A stretch of 64,000 nt of DNA from Philopedon plagiatum. Lineage: Eukaryota; Arthropoda; Insecta; Coleoptera; Curculionidae. The DNA lies in contig OZ020190.1 of assembly GCA_963971165.1 (NCBI GenBank), positions 12,972,582-13,036,581 of the forward strand, read 5' to 3'. Each line of letters starts with the position of its first letter. Positions within the stretch are counted from its first letter, which is position 1. Below are positions 45,701 to 60,400 of this stretch, one piece after another. The notes under the pieces are model-generated. The model did no database searches and was not told the DNA's origin. It saw only the letters and a list, made by a program, of their open reading frames with translations. A program made the translations under genes and the position numbers.

Positions 45701-48338
45701 GTGCTTACCACGTGCCTATCTTGAACACAATTCCGGCGGGCGATTTAAATTTTAGGTGTTTCATAGCCGAGTTATGATTATAAAAAAGAATCGATTAATC
45801 GAGAAGATCGATTAATCGAAAAATCGATTGATCGAAAAAATCAATTAATCGAAAAATCGATTAATCGATTTTTTTTTTGTAACCGTTCAATCGATTAATC
45901 GATTATTGTGCCCACCCCTACTTACAAGTTCAATTTTTGGAATCCTAAGGTACAACAAGCAATGTTCACTATATATTTGCTAGGTTTCTATTTGAAATAA
46001 TAACCTGAGCAAACCAAGAGTAATTGACCACATACTGTTCTATTTTTACCTTTGTGGTTGCGGTACTTGTACCCAATCTACTAGTAGCAGTTGTGGTGGT
46101 AGTTGTCTTACTAGCCAACGGCACTCTAGGCTTGGCGGTCATCGTAGTAACCATAGCAGGTTTGGAAGCAGTTGTGCTAGTACTAGTTTTAGGTGCAGAT
46201 CTAGGTGCTGTGGCCGGCCTGGGTGCTGTCGTTTTTGTTGGGCTGGTCGTTTTCGCAGCTGCGGTGGAGGCTGGTCGAGCGGTCGTCTTGGTCGCTGGAG
46301 GTTCTACGGACGGTCTCTTAGCTGTTATAAAAAAAATTAAATTCCTTTCTAATATATCGACTGGCGTCTGTTGACTTTTTGTTCTACGGTTTTCAAGATT
46401 AATTTTTACATACGCGTATACTTTTCAACAACAAAATTTGGAAGTTTTTAATACTCACTTAGTGCTGTCCTAGGTTTCGCGTCACCATTGGCGAGCGGTT
46501 TCCTTTCAAGCGGTTTGGGAGCTGGGGCAGTCTTTGGTTTTGGCGAGGCTCTGGGAGCTGCAGCAGTGGTGCTGGTCGTTGTTTTGGATGCGATAGTAGC
46601 GGGTTTAGGAGCTCTGAAAATTAAAAATGGAAAAACTCTTTACCTACTTACACAAATTTTTGATCAAAACCAAAAAGCTTGATTAAAACCAAAAATTTGA
46701 ATTACTGTGGTTTTGCTTAGTTTCTTTTTTAATTTTTTACATATCTGTAAAACCATTAATCCGTCGCAAGCTTAATTATCCAGGGTATTGCAAACATCTA
46801 CCCACAAAATTCCCCAGGTTTGGATTTCCCCTTTTGAAGAGAATAGAGAGTAGAGCAAAAAATGACAAGTCAACTATAAAATTCTCAACGTCGCTAATGA
46901 ACAAAATAATAAATAAAATTGGGCCACATTGACCCCCTTGGGGGACATCTGATGTTACCGCAATCAACCCAGATTCAAAATTACCAATTTTAACCCTCTG
47001 CCTGCGACTAGTGAGCATACTCTTGAACCGTCCTACGGATCGATCATCAAATTCCAGTGCTTATAACTTGGCAACAAGCAATTCATGATTTACCGTGTCG
47101 AACGCCTTCGAGAAGTCAGTATAGATCGAATCCATCTGATGACCCCGCTCAAAAGCGTTCAACAGGATGGTGTTTTTCGATATTGATAAAAAAAGTCATG
47201 AAAATAGCGTTACAATTTTGACATCTGAAAAATCTATTTTTTAAATATTGTCTCAACATGGAAACTTTTTAAACTTACCCAGTCTTTGATGGAACCTTGG
47301 GCGCAATTCCTGCTTTGGGAGAACTAACTGCAGGCTTGGGAGAAGGCTTGGTAGCAGCAGTCTTTGGTGCCGTACTAGGTTTGCTTGGTGCAACTTTGCC
47401 TGAAAACAAACATAATGTGTAGACAAAATTCTTTTTTTGAACTGAATCAATACCTTACCATTGCACACTACCTTAGAAATAAAAAAATATTAACTTACCA
47501 ACTGGTTTCTTGCTTGGTGCCGCCGGAGTGCCTTTCTTTTCTTCCTTTTTGGCTTCCTTGACTTGTGGTGCCACAGGTACGATGGGTAATGGCTCAAGAA
47601 CCGGAAGTTCTTTGGGTGCTTCCTGTGATGATTCTGTTGGTTCTGCCAATTTTACTGCTGGCTGTGGTGGTTCCTGGGCAAGTGTCTCGATCTAAATTAA
47701 AATATTTTGATTATGAAAAAAAGTTATTGCATTGTCACTATTACTACATTTTCTTGACTCAATTTGATACGGAATTAAAAAAAAATTGTTTCAAAAATAC
47801 AGCTTAGAAGTTAAAATCAACATATAAATCACAAATCCTCAGTCAAATTTATTTGACCTACCAGAGATACTGCGGGAACTTCGTCTATCACCTTACTGTC
47901 TTCTGAAGGAGTGATTACAGTTGGTTCAGCAAATTCAGGTTGGATACTATCAGTCTTTATACTAAATTGTTCGTTAAGTTGGGCAGCAAACTAATACAAA
48001 AAGGGAAATGTAATAAAATAGGTGTAAACAATATAAAAAAGTCAACAAATACAAATTCCGACTTTAAATAACAAAAAAACCTATTAAATAAAATTCAAAA
48101 CAGTAGAAATACTACTACCAAGTACTTACACTGTCCATTCCACTAAATAATTCTGTTTTGGCAGGTTCCAAAGGCGCTGAAGCTTCGAACCTATGAAAGT
48201 CACTCGTTTGGAATAGTGGTTCTTCAGCTTGCGGTCGCGAAGAGGGCAAAGGGCATATCAAATCTCCTAGAAGATCTTGGCTTGGAATTTCTTGTGGAGG
48301 AACCTATAAATTAGAGAGAGGAAGGAGTTGTTACTCAT

Positions 48339-48410
<72 letters not shown>

Positions 48411-51400
48411 TATGAGTAACAACTCCTTCCAACGCCTCGGGCCATAATTATTAATCTGAATCAACACCATGAATATTTACCTCTGTTTTGGGTACTTCTT
48501 GCTCCGCTTGACCTGCTGAAAAACTGTCCTCGATTATCACCGGTTCCGATTCGGTGTGTTTAAAGTGTTGTTCGATGAATGATTCTTCGACGAGCGGTTC
48601 CGGCGATTTCACTGGTGACTCTATGGGCGACGATATATCGTCTTTGACGGACGAAGTGATCTCTTCTTCCTGTTTTGGCTCTTGAGAATCAAAAGAGAGT
48701 GCCTCTGAAAAGCAAGTTATATGATTTAAATAAAGGTAGTGTAAAACACAGAACTTATGCAACTGAAACTTCAGTAAATTAAAGTAAAAAACAGTTTATT
48801 ATACAGAAATGTCCCGTCCAACTAAAAGTTTGGACGAGAAGGATTTTTCATACAACATAAGGAAATATTTACAAATTTACAAAGAAGTTGGATAAATAAT
48901 GGCCACTTTTCGCCATACAGTGAAACAAATTGAATTAATGCTCGTATACATAAGCCTATGGAATTTGTGTAAAAATTATAGTGGTTCGTGAAACGGTTCT
49001 TATTAAAGTAGTATAGAGATGTATAAAACGTCAAAATGCAAATACGCATGGCTACGTATGGCTACAAAAAGCATGTCTTCAACCCTATTGTATGCTTTAC
49101 AGGGTGAGTTTTTTAAAGTGTTACACGGCGATATCTCGAAAACGGTTTAAAATATATTCAAGATATTTTAGTTGAGTTAATAGGAAGATTTAAACATATT
49201 TTTGACATTTATCCCCTCTATATTTTGAGGGGTAGGGGATAACTTGGAATTTCAAATGGGATGATGTACTTTTGTTCATAAAATTCGAATCTACGTACAA
49301 ACTACGAATGTGTACAATTTTTTTTTTGATTTGCTCTTTCAGTTACGAAATTATGGTTAACTAAATTTTGATCGAATTAAAAAAAAATTACCAATAAATC
49401 AAGTTCACTTATTTCAGAATTATTATTCGTTTGAATGGAAATGCATTATTTTTACAGTCAGCTGAGAATTTTGAATTATTTCAACTGACCTGCTAGGTCC
49501 TCGGATTTGACCCCCCTTGATTTTTTCTTGTGTGGTTTTATAAAGGACAAAGTGATGGCGACTGCACCTACAACTTTAGATGATATGAAAGACCGAATCC
49601 GCTTTGTCTGCTTATTAGTGACACCTGAAATGTTACAGCGGATACGAAATTCACTTAGAAAGAGTAAGAACGTGTTTGGAAGTTAAAGGGGAACATTTCG
49701 AACAACTTCTCAAGTATGCCAGACGATAAATAAGTTGAAGTTAAATGGTAACTAATTTATTTTATTTTATAACCTAATTAATGGAAAAATAATTACAGAA
49801 GAAAACGAAATCATGGAGAGATGGCGACAATACTTCGAAAAATTGACAGAGTTAAGTACAGACACACACGAACAACAAGAGGAAATAACAGAGATACAGG
49901 AAACAGATTTCATAAGGGAGGAAGAGGCGGACGAGGCAGAATAATTGCAAGAACAGATACAGTACATTACATAAAAATACACGGAAAAGAAATAGAACAA
50001 GTGGGCGGCTACAGATATCTTAAAAAACTTGCCCTGTATAAAAAATTGAAGAGCGGCCATTTGTTCGCGTAGAAGAAAATGGTCCTTATTTACCCACCTT
50101 CTTAAAAAAATTAAAAGAAAAATTCGGATCAAAAAATTGATCTTACCTGCAGGAATACTTTCCGCGCTATGTTGCTTGAACTCGCACGCAATCTCAGGAA
50201 CGGGGGACACGGCAAATTCTTCCAGAAGATCAGGACTCTTAGCTATTTCTATATTTTCAACTTCACTCTTAGGGTTAAATTCAGTCTCAAGCATATCACT
50301 AGTTGGTTTCAATTCACATACAGGAGACTTTGGCTGCTGAAACTATTTAAGAAAGATGATAAAACAGAGAGGTATTTGCCTGTTTTGGCTTTCTTTATGC
50401 GGTAACATAAAATTTTCCACCACTCACCTCAAAATCATCCAAAGGCAAGTTCGTTCCCGACATGAATTCACAGACTGGACTCTGAGATTCCAATCCACCC
50501 AACTTTTTCTGTCGATCATCGACGTCTAGATTGGGTTCTACTGTTTCCTGTAAACAACATACATAACACAGGTCTGCAAAAAAAGATGTTTGAATTGTTC
50601 TAAGAAAGTGAAGGGTCATTTCCGAAGTAATTGTTCATGTAGAATCCGAATCCGGGGTCCGAATTGCTGTATCACGTCAGGATTTTGAGATATCCTAACC
50701 TAAAAGTGCAAAAATCGCGATTTTTGGCTATATTTGAAGTTATGTAGCATCATCATACTCTTTTTTCTCAAAAAACAACCAACGGCGCCTTAAGGTGTAA
50801 GTCTTGTTCTATTAACTGCCGTTGAGTTTGCTAAAATAGCTTATTTCTGCATTGAGATATTCCGTTTTGAAGTTTTTGAGTTTCATCAATTTCGTTATTC
50901 TCAAAATTCACACGATTCTGTAGTCTTTGACGTCCAAAGTCGACACTTATCTTCAATTTTTGGTTTTCACATTTGTATCAAGTTTTTTTTTGCGACAATA
51001 GGTTCTTTAAAACTAAAATTTAATGTGCATCAAGTTTTACGACCCAAAACCAAGCCCTAAGTACTTTGAAGGGGGCTTGGTTTTGGGTCGTACAACTTGA
51101 TGCACATTAAATTTTAGTTTTAAAGAACCTATTGTCGCAAAAAAAAAACTTGATACAAATGTGAAAACTAAAAATTGAAGATAAGTGTCGACTTTGGACG
51201 TCAAAGACTACAGAATCATGTGAATTTTGAGAATAACGAAATTGACGAAACTCGAAAACTTCAAAATGAAATATCTCAATGCAGACATAATAAGCTATTT
51301 GAGCAAACTCAACGGCATGTGAAAGACAAAGACTTACACTTTAAGGTGCCATTGGTTGTTTTTTAGAAAAAAGAATATGATGATGCTACATAACCCCAAA

Positions 51401-54400
51401 TATAGCCAAAAATCGCGATTTTTGCACTTTTAGGTTAGGATATCTGAAAATCCTGATGTGATAGAGCAATTCGAACCCCGGATTCGGATTCTACATGAAA
51501 AATTACTTCGGAAATGACCCTTCACTTTCTTAGAACAAAACCATGTTGACCTGTGATAATTAATTGGCGCGGCTTGTCCATAAGGTCAATTGGTCAGTGA
51601 TCCACGTAATAATTTATTTTCAATGACCCACCTAAAAATTTATTTTTGAAACCAAAAAATATCTATCATAACTCAATTTTCCGGACTGAATTGTTATAAT
51701 CCCGGAATTTGCGGGATCCAAATATGCTCGCGATCCCAGGATTTCGGGATTTGGGATCTCGGGATTGGATGCCCTAATACCCGGAATATACCCAAATTTT
51801 ATTTATCTACCCGTTGTGTATTTATCCACCGCCCATCACTGCTTGTAGGTAAATAATTTCTTGGCAGAAATTTGTTTTACCCATAAAACTAAATCGAAAA
51901 AATTGCGAATGTTTGCTGCAACCTAAAATTTCAAAACAAAAAGTCGGAACAAATTTAATTTTACCTGTACTTTTTCAGTTTCTCGTTGAGCGGGAACGGG
52001 AGATTTCGACTGAAGCAAATCGGTTCCCTCTGGTAGCGGGGATTTCGTCTCTGGTAAGTCAATAGGCGACACCGAAGGAATTTCATCTTGACGCATATCC
52101 AAATGAACAAAGGGTGAGCTAGTCAACCTCGAGTCACTTAGCTCTCCCTCCTGGAGCAAAATTATAACTTTATGTATAGAAGTAGATTCTAGGTAAACAA
52201 ACTTATCTTTGTCAAACATTTTCTTATCTCTTTGTTTGTAACAAAATAATATACAATTTTTGTGTTATTCCAATTCTTAAAAAACCTTCACTTAATATTA
52301 TTTTAACCAACATATTGCTTAGTGTTCAACATACAGTAAATTTGCACCCTGTTCTGTCGTCGGGACACTGAGATACTTGCCAGACAGCAAATATTTTTTT
52401 CTTTTTTGGATTTGTGTCTCTTGTTATTAATAATTCCTAACCTTGGAAGTAAAATCCCTCTATCTTAATTTATTTTCCAAGCAAAAAATTCATTACCGAC
52501 ATTTTCACAGAAATATTAAAAATAATTTTTTGACCCAATCCGTGGATATACAGTATAACATGTTTTCAAAATGCTGAAGAACTGTAAAAATACAATGAGC
52601 TCTTTCACTAAATTGTGACTTTGTCGCCATTGTAAACAGGGTAAGTTTTTTAAAGTGATTATTTATTTCTTTATTCCGAACCAACTGTACAGTTTATTAC
52701 AGGGAATATACAAAGCAAATGCTATCAACATAATATAAACCAAGATTACACAAATATTAAAATTATAACAAATAAAAAGAAACAATAATAATCAACGATT
52801 CAAAACGTGTTTTTAATTGGAATTTAAATTTTTGAATGTTATCTATAACTTTTATATTTTCTGGAATATACTGGACATTTTCTTTTGAGGTTTTATAAAG
52901 GACAAAGTGATGGCGACTGCACCTTTGCCTGCTTAATAGCGACACCTGAAGTGTTACAGCGGGTACGAAATTCATTTAGAAAAAGAGTGAGAAAGTGTTT
53001 GGAAGTTAAAGGGGGACATTTCAAACAACTTCTGAAGCATGACAGACTATAAATAAGTTGAAACTAAATGGCAAATAGTTGTTTTTATTTTATAACCTAA
53101 TAATTCATAATTTCATAACCGAGATAGAAGAACGAGATTCGAATTTTATGAACAAAAATCACATTTAAAATTCCAAATTTACCCCCACCCCTCAAAATAA
53201 AGAGAGGGGGTAAATATCAAAAATATGTTTAAATATGTCTCCCCATCCCCCTATTACGGCACCAAAATTTCATAAGAATATTTTAAACCGTTTTCGAGAT
53301 ATTGCCTTTAATTTTAAAAAACTCACCCTGGTTAAAGATGTTAGTGTTAAAATTACGAAGTTCATATTAAGTGACACAACCCTTTTAATTTACTCTATAT
53401 CAATTTTATCTATTTTACAAACAAAAAAAATGTTGAAAGAAATTGCTAGCCTAAGGCAAACTGTCAAAATATAAATTTTCCAACTGTTACAAACGTTGCA
53501 AATTTAATATAGTCTTTAACACGTACTAATAACTACAATGAACACAAGATCTCTTTCCTGAGATTAAATAAAACAAAATAAATCATAAATAAGCAGCATT
53601 ATTAAACAGAAAAAAAGAGTTGGAACTCTCAAGACGCGTATCAAGCTTGGACGCCTTATCAGCTCTTGGGCTACTACAGCAGCAATGGCGTTACAATCCA
53701 TTATCAATCAACTTTTGAAAAATGTCTTTCGAACTTAAATCACAATTTAAAGATACAACACTCAACCTGAAAGATTTGTACTCAGTAGTGTAAACTTAAG
53801 AAATACTGAAGCAAAGCAGGCTTACAACGAAAAAACTCCCTAAAATGATACTGGACTAATAGAGCAAGCTTAAAAACCAGATTGGACAACAATCCTGGAC
53901 TCCTGCACCGTATTTGCGTTCTACAAATGTTTCTTGAAGCATCAAGCAGCACCAGCACAATTTACCTGTTGAAGTCTTTCTAGCTCTGGTTCGATGAGAG
54001 ATGGAGATTTCGACTGAAGCAATTCAGCCTCCTCTGGAAGTGGTGATTTTGGCGCTGATAAATTATGTAAGAAGTCGGGCGAGGGTGAAATAGGATGAAC
54101 TTCTTGTAAATCTGGTTGTCCAGGTATAGGTGACAACCTTGAATCGCTTAACTCCGGCTGCTAAAATACAATTTTTTAAAATACATGCAACGGGGTTATT
54201 CTATTAGGGGCGTAGCGGTTTGTTTTTAAACTTTACAATAAATCTTTTCTCCTGGTGACAACAGGACAAGTATACCTTTATTATTAGTAACCCGACGTCC
54301 AAATCATCCAATCCTTAGAGTACAATTTCAGAACATGAATTATATACTGCAGTTTTAATAATTTTAACATTTAATTTTTTTTCGGGCAGACATGATTGTG

Positions 54401-57400
54401 TTGCACTTTTCTTTTAATATTATTGCAAGCACATAATAATACGTAATTGCTGTTCCAATTGTTTTTCTTTGTACCTTACCATCTCTATTAATGCTTTTGA
54501 ATTAAAATCCAATACAGACATAAGACATAACAAGTTCATGACAAAAATGTTTTCTCGAGTTGTTTTACCGCCAAAAAGTAGATATAAGATCCAATTTAAA
54601 AGCTCAAAACGGTTCAAGCGCAAGTAATGCAATTTACCTGTAATGCTGCTAGCTCTTGTTCAATCGGAACAGGAGATTTTGACTCAAGTAATTCAGCTTC
54701 TGGAAGTGGAGATTTTGACTGAAGTAGTTCAGTTTCTTCTGGATGTGGATATTTCGACTGAAGTAATTCAGCTTCCTCTGGATTAGGGCATTTTGATTGA
54801 AGTAATTCAGCTTCGTCCGGAAGGGGGGATTTTGACTGATGTAATTCGGCGTCCACAGGGTCGGGAGATTGTGACTGAAATAATTCAGTCACTTCTGGAT
54901 TAGGGGATTTTGATTGAAGTAATTCAGCTTCGTCCGGAAGGGGTGATTTTGATTGTAGTAATTCGGCGTCCACTGGGTCGGGAGATTGTGACTGGAGTAA
55001 TTCAGTCACTTCTGGATTAGGGGATTTTGATTGAAGTAATTCAGCTTCGTCCGGAAGAGGGGATTTTGACTGAATTAATTCGGCGTCTTCCGGATGGGGG
55101 GATCTTGACTGAAGTAATTCAGCTTCTTCTAGATTAGGGGATTTTGATTGAAGTAATGCCTCTTCGTCCGGAAGTGGGGATTTTGGCTGATGTAAATCAA
55201 CGTCTTCTGGATTAGGGAATTTAGACTGAAGCAATTCAGCTTCTTCTGGAAATGGAGATTTGGACGGAAGTAATTCAGATACATCTGGATGGGGGGATTT
55301 TGACTGAAGTAAATCAGAATCTTCTGGAACTGGGGAATTTGACTGAAGTAATTCAGCTTCTTCTGGATGTGGTGATTTTGACCGAAGTAATTCAGCCTCG
55401 TCTGGCAGAGGGGATTTTGAGTCGGATAAGTCAGATACGTGGTCAGCTGTGGGCGTCACTGACCGGACTTCTTCTGGTCGTAGATCTAATTGGGCAGGTA
55501 AGGGTGACGACCTTGAGTCGTCCAACTCCGGTTGCTGTATGGTTTGAAAATTTATATCAGTTCTTGCTTATTTGTGGTATATCAACAGGTAACCAATCAC
55601 CAACATTATAAAGCAGTAAACAGTATTAAACAGCCAAGGCGTACAGTTTCGTTTGCAAGCAGTTTGAGCATATCCTTGGCGCACTGAGCATTAACATTCA
55701 AAAAGATTAAACAGCGAAAGGAGGCGTCACCGAGATAGTACTTACAGTCAAATTTACATAATGCGTGTATTAAGTAGGGAATAATACAAGGTGTATGAGT
55801 TAGTATAACTTCCAGATCTGAAGGCAAGACAGGTGGTACTAGGAGGGCAAGGCTTTTATTAGGCTTCTAACTAATCTTAAAGTTTAGCAAACTTTTGTGG
55901 CACACTATGCAAAATCAAATAACTTTTAAAAGAAAGCTTATGGTTAACACAATGTGCAAGTTCGCCAATCTCTATTTGTCATCATCCAAGCGCTATATCT
56001 TACAGCAAAAATGCGTTCACAAAAAAAGAAAGGCACAGGCTACTATATACCTATCACTATATAAAAAAGTGAAATACTGACCAAGAGTATTATAAAATAA
56101 AGGTACCAGCGCCATAGCAATTTTTTTTTAGTGAACCCTGAGCAAAAAGCTAATAGATTTTATTCTTACCGGTTCCGAGATATGGTCGCTATGTATTGAC
56201 GGTACAAGTTCGAGTTCGGGTAAGGAAGCAATGTTAGAGTCGTCAGACAGGAGTTTTTCGGGAATGATAACGTAACCCTCTAATAAGTTTGAATCTGGTG
56301 CTTTGAATGCTGTATGTACGTTTCTTTCAACGTCGACAAAGTCATCGTGTTCCGCTTCCAAAGGCGAAGCTAGTTCTTTCTCGTCATCTTGGGATATTTT
56401 GTCGAGGTCTGTCGTTTGGATTGCTGCTTGGTCGTTGTCTAGACGAGCTGCAATAAAATTGTATGTTCCAGAGTCTAAGCGTCGTGAAGTTTATCTTATA
56501 AGGGTGGTGAAATACACACATCAAAATAGTCTAGGGAACATATTTAAAATAAAATAAAGCAATAAGTCGATTTCTCAAATGGAATATATTGTACCATCAA
56601 TCGACAAAATAAGAAATTGTAATTGTAAGAATTGGCGGAAGAACGATTCTTGTTTTGCTGAAACAACTGGAGCTGTGTATCGGAATGAGATAGTGTTACC
56701 CCATAATTGATCCGTATCTTGTTGGCATGGGTGAAAATTCAGGGTTTCAAGAAGACAATGCACCTGCTCATCGTTCACGACTTGTGAAAAATGCTTTGGA
56801 GGCAAATAACATCAGCGTTCTTCCGTGGTCCGCCAATTCACCGGATTTAAATCCAATTGAGCATGTGTGGGACGCATTAAAAAATACTTTTACGGCATTC
56901 TCATTTCTTTTAAAATGAACAGGAGCTTCGTGAAACAGTTCAAAGGGCCTGGAACGACCTGAACCAGGAATTAATCGACCAGTTAATTTTAATTATACCT
57001 AGACAACGCCAAATTGTTATTAATAATAGAGGTGGGCTTCGGGGTATTAATTCATGTTTCTCTAGTGTTGTTTCAAAATTATTACAATTAATTTCTAATT
57101 TCTGTTGCTTTCCGACCAGACTGTTTAACAAACTCTGATAAATAATTTGAAACCATAATAGTAAGTTTTATGTCAAAATTATTCCAAATAATTTAATATT
57201 TATAGGTGTTTCCTAGACCATTTTGATGTGTATATATGACTATTCATTTATTTAATTCAACAGTCGGCGATATAACCGATGAAACTGTCGTACATAATTA
57301 ATAAGATTTTTACAATTTAAATACAAGCTGGGACCTATAATGTAAAAGACCTCTACTAAGCTGGTCAGATTCTTTTTTTTAAAGACTGTACTGATAAAGC

Positions 57401-60400
57401 ACAAACTGTGATCTTCTGTAAATCATTCCATGTATAGGATATGCAATTACCTTAAAACCTTAATAATCTAGAACGCTTTAAATTCATTGACGACGACTAT
57501 TCGCATTCGTCAGTCGAGCGTATGATAGCATAACTATTGCTTTTGTTGCTTTGATTGGATTGGTGCATCATGTGAAGCCCATGCCATGTGTAGTTCTTTG
57601 GCCAAGCTTATTCATCATATATCTGGACTTGTATTTCTGCGCTCAGGTCTGAAGAACATCGAGCATCTAGATAACATTAATGACTGATGCTATCAGCTAT
57701 GATGAGGTTAGGAACGCAACAGTGTTTCAAACTGATTTTGCTATTGTCAAATTTTGACATAAGACGCTAGAAGCAGCTGACGCACGAAAAAATTACTATA
57801 GTTTTTGTTTCCATTTGTTATCTAAGACATCTATATGTGCACTTACGAATAGCCGAATTTTTGTAAAATCGCGATATAAAGGGTGTTACAAAAAGATGTT
57901 AAGAAATTTTAAAGGCAGATTCTACATCTAAAAATATGAAAATAAGTTTATATAAACAGGGATCCTCAAACGCTTCTTTTTCGAGAAACAGGGTGTTTAA
58001 TATTATCAATTCCGAAGAGTTAGGAGGAATATGCTAAGACGATTTAGAGCACGTATTCAAGCACAAAAAAAACTATTTCCAGCATCTACTATGAACTCAA
58101 ATCAGAAAGCACTGTTTTCTGGAAAAAAAATTAATTAAAAAAAAATTCATTTTCAGTACCTACTTGTTTTTATTGTAAGAAATAAATTAATTTTTAGTTT
58201 TCCTTCTACGGCATTTATCATTTTTACTTTTTTTGACACCCCGTACATACTGGGTCAAAATTCTCTCAATAAGCAGAACTTTTTATGAAGAATAACTTTT
58301 TTCTGTAAAGTCAAAAATAAAAAAGTTTCCCATTTGTTAAGTTGGTTTTCGGACACGCTGTAGAAAACCAGGCCACGTTGCCACGCGGCTGCTCCACTTG
58401 TCTATAATATTTTATATCACACTTATAAGACACCTTCAAAAGACTACTTACTGAGCTTGAATGTCTAGTAAATCCTTGGTTGCTTACCTTAACAGAACTA
58501 TAACAAACATTTGTTTCATCTCAACAGCTACTAATAAAAAAAACTTACAGAAAGATGATAAATGTAAAACTAGCACTGCATTTTAAAAAATGATCTTACC
58601 TAGAACATCATGTTCCGGTAAATCCGATATTGTATCGTCCAAAATTCTGTTTTCTTTGTTCTCATCAGGACCGGTCTTTCCCAAGAATTCGTCTAGGTTT
58701 TCTGGTAAATCGTGGACTCTGTTCAGGTCTTCGTCATCCTGGAAAGGATTAGATTCTCCCCTTTCCGCCGAGAAGGATATCGACATTGGGTCGCCCGAAT
58801 CTTTGTGTGGAACAGCCAGTTCAGAGTCGTTGAAGGAGGTGTTTAGGGTTTGCTCAGTGTCGTCGCCGTAATTAGCCTAAAAAATACGTCCCGTCATTTA
58901 TTGACCACACAGAGAGAGGGACAGCAGTTGACACATTAGTTATTGCACTTTCTATATTCCGTACTACTTGGGCACTTCTGTGAAATAGCCTTGGAAAAAT
59001 GGTTCATAACAATATATTTTTCCCAATATCAAACTTGGGAATATTTTTATTGACATCATTTATTAATTATTACAGAAGTACACACATTTTGATTTTTAAT
59101 AAATATTTTTCCTATGGAAAAAAAACTTTGAAAGGTCTATTAAAGATCTCTTTTGGGACAATAACCCTTAATTTTTAGTAAATTTAAGTAATAATTTATT
59201 CAAACACCTGATGTTATATTGCAATCCCTCAAAGCCAATAAGGACCACAATAGGGAATATGTATATAACCTAAAAAAATCTGAAATATATTTTTATATTC
59301 TCCACATAAATTATGGCGGTTGCTGTTATAAACTTATTTTGGTCTTTATTAACAAAAAAAAAAGGATTTTGCTACTGCAAATTTTCGCGCGAATTTCGAA
59401 ACTCGTAAAACGTGAGGCCATTGGCTGTGTCGTCAAAAGTGTTTTTATGACTCATAATGAGTACACGGCGAATTCCAGTGTTGTAGGGTCATCGGAAAAT
59501 CCATAAAAATGGCATTTAATGCGTAACTCATCCAATGAAATATCTCTGCACCTCTAAAGTAGAAGGTTCCTAAAATCTTATTCATGTATATTTCAAGCCG
59601 AAATCGGCCCAGGAACTTTTCAATTTTGCAACAAAAACTGGATTTTTTGCCAAATTTTGACACATTACATCTTAATACTTTAGGGTAAATAAATTGCAAT
59701 TATTTGTTTTCATGGCAATATTCGAAAATTTAAAAATTTTGTCCCCAATGCAACTAAACCTATTTATTTTTAACTTCAACAAACAAATAAGCGATTTAAA
59801 TTAGTGGGAGGTATTCTTAGAAAACTAACGGATAAAATAAACCCAAAAATAATCACTACATAAGGAAAATAGTGTAGAATAATGCCGGTTAAAAATAGGA
59901 TTTGTCGGAAAAAATCAAGAAAATTCGGTTTTTACCCCTTAAGTACGGTCCCGGATGACCCATTCGCTATTAATTTAAGTGTGATTATCCGTTTATAAGA
60001 TAGTGTTGAAAAAGTGGAACAAAATTAGATAGGAAAAAACACAGCGTGATTGAAATGTACCAACGTCGAGGGCAATAAAAGTCAAAAAATCGAAATTTAA
60101 TCGGCGATTGCTCCCTTCCTATCATGAATGAAGAAACTTCAAAGTATGAAAATCTTGTATTTCGGCGAGCTCTTTCCGATGACGTATATGGGATTTTAAT
60201 TTGAACCATCTTGACTACACAAAAAAATAAAAACCGTGAAATATTTGGGTCAAAAATCGAAATTTCCAGTTTTTCCCAAAGATATCCATTTTGCAGTGAC
60301 TTCAGGTTTAGGTAAATGTATTGTAAAAAGAAAGTATTTGAGATTTTAAAGTTTCACTTATGAATCCGTTTTTCGATTCGACATTTTGTTTTCGAATTAT

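Noticed and set aside
46024..46374. 116-codon plus frame
   Set aside because: Antisense of a real exon (46050-46321) of the minus-strand gene; Val/Leu-rich because the exon is Thr/Ala/Lys-rich.
49767..50146. Minus-strand extension of the exon 50147-50336
   Set aside because: A good donor (GCAG/GTAAGA) ends the exon at 50147; the rest of the open frame is intronic LINE debris.
55252..55611. 119-codon plus frame with ILTEV repeats
   Set aside because: Antisense of the KSP-repeat exon.
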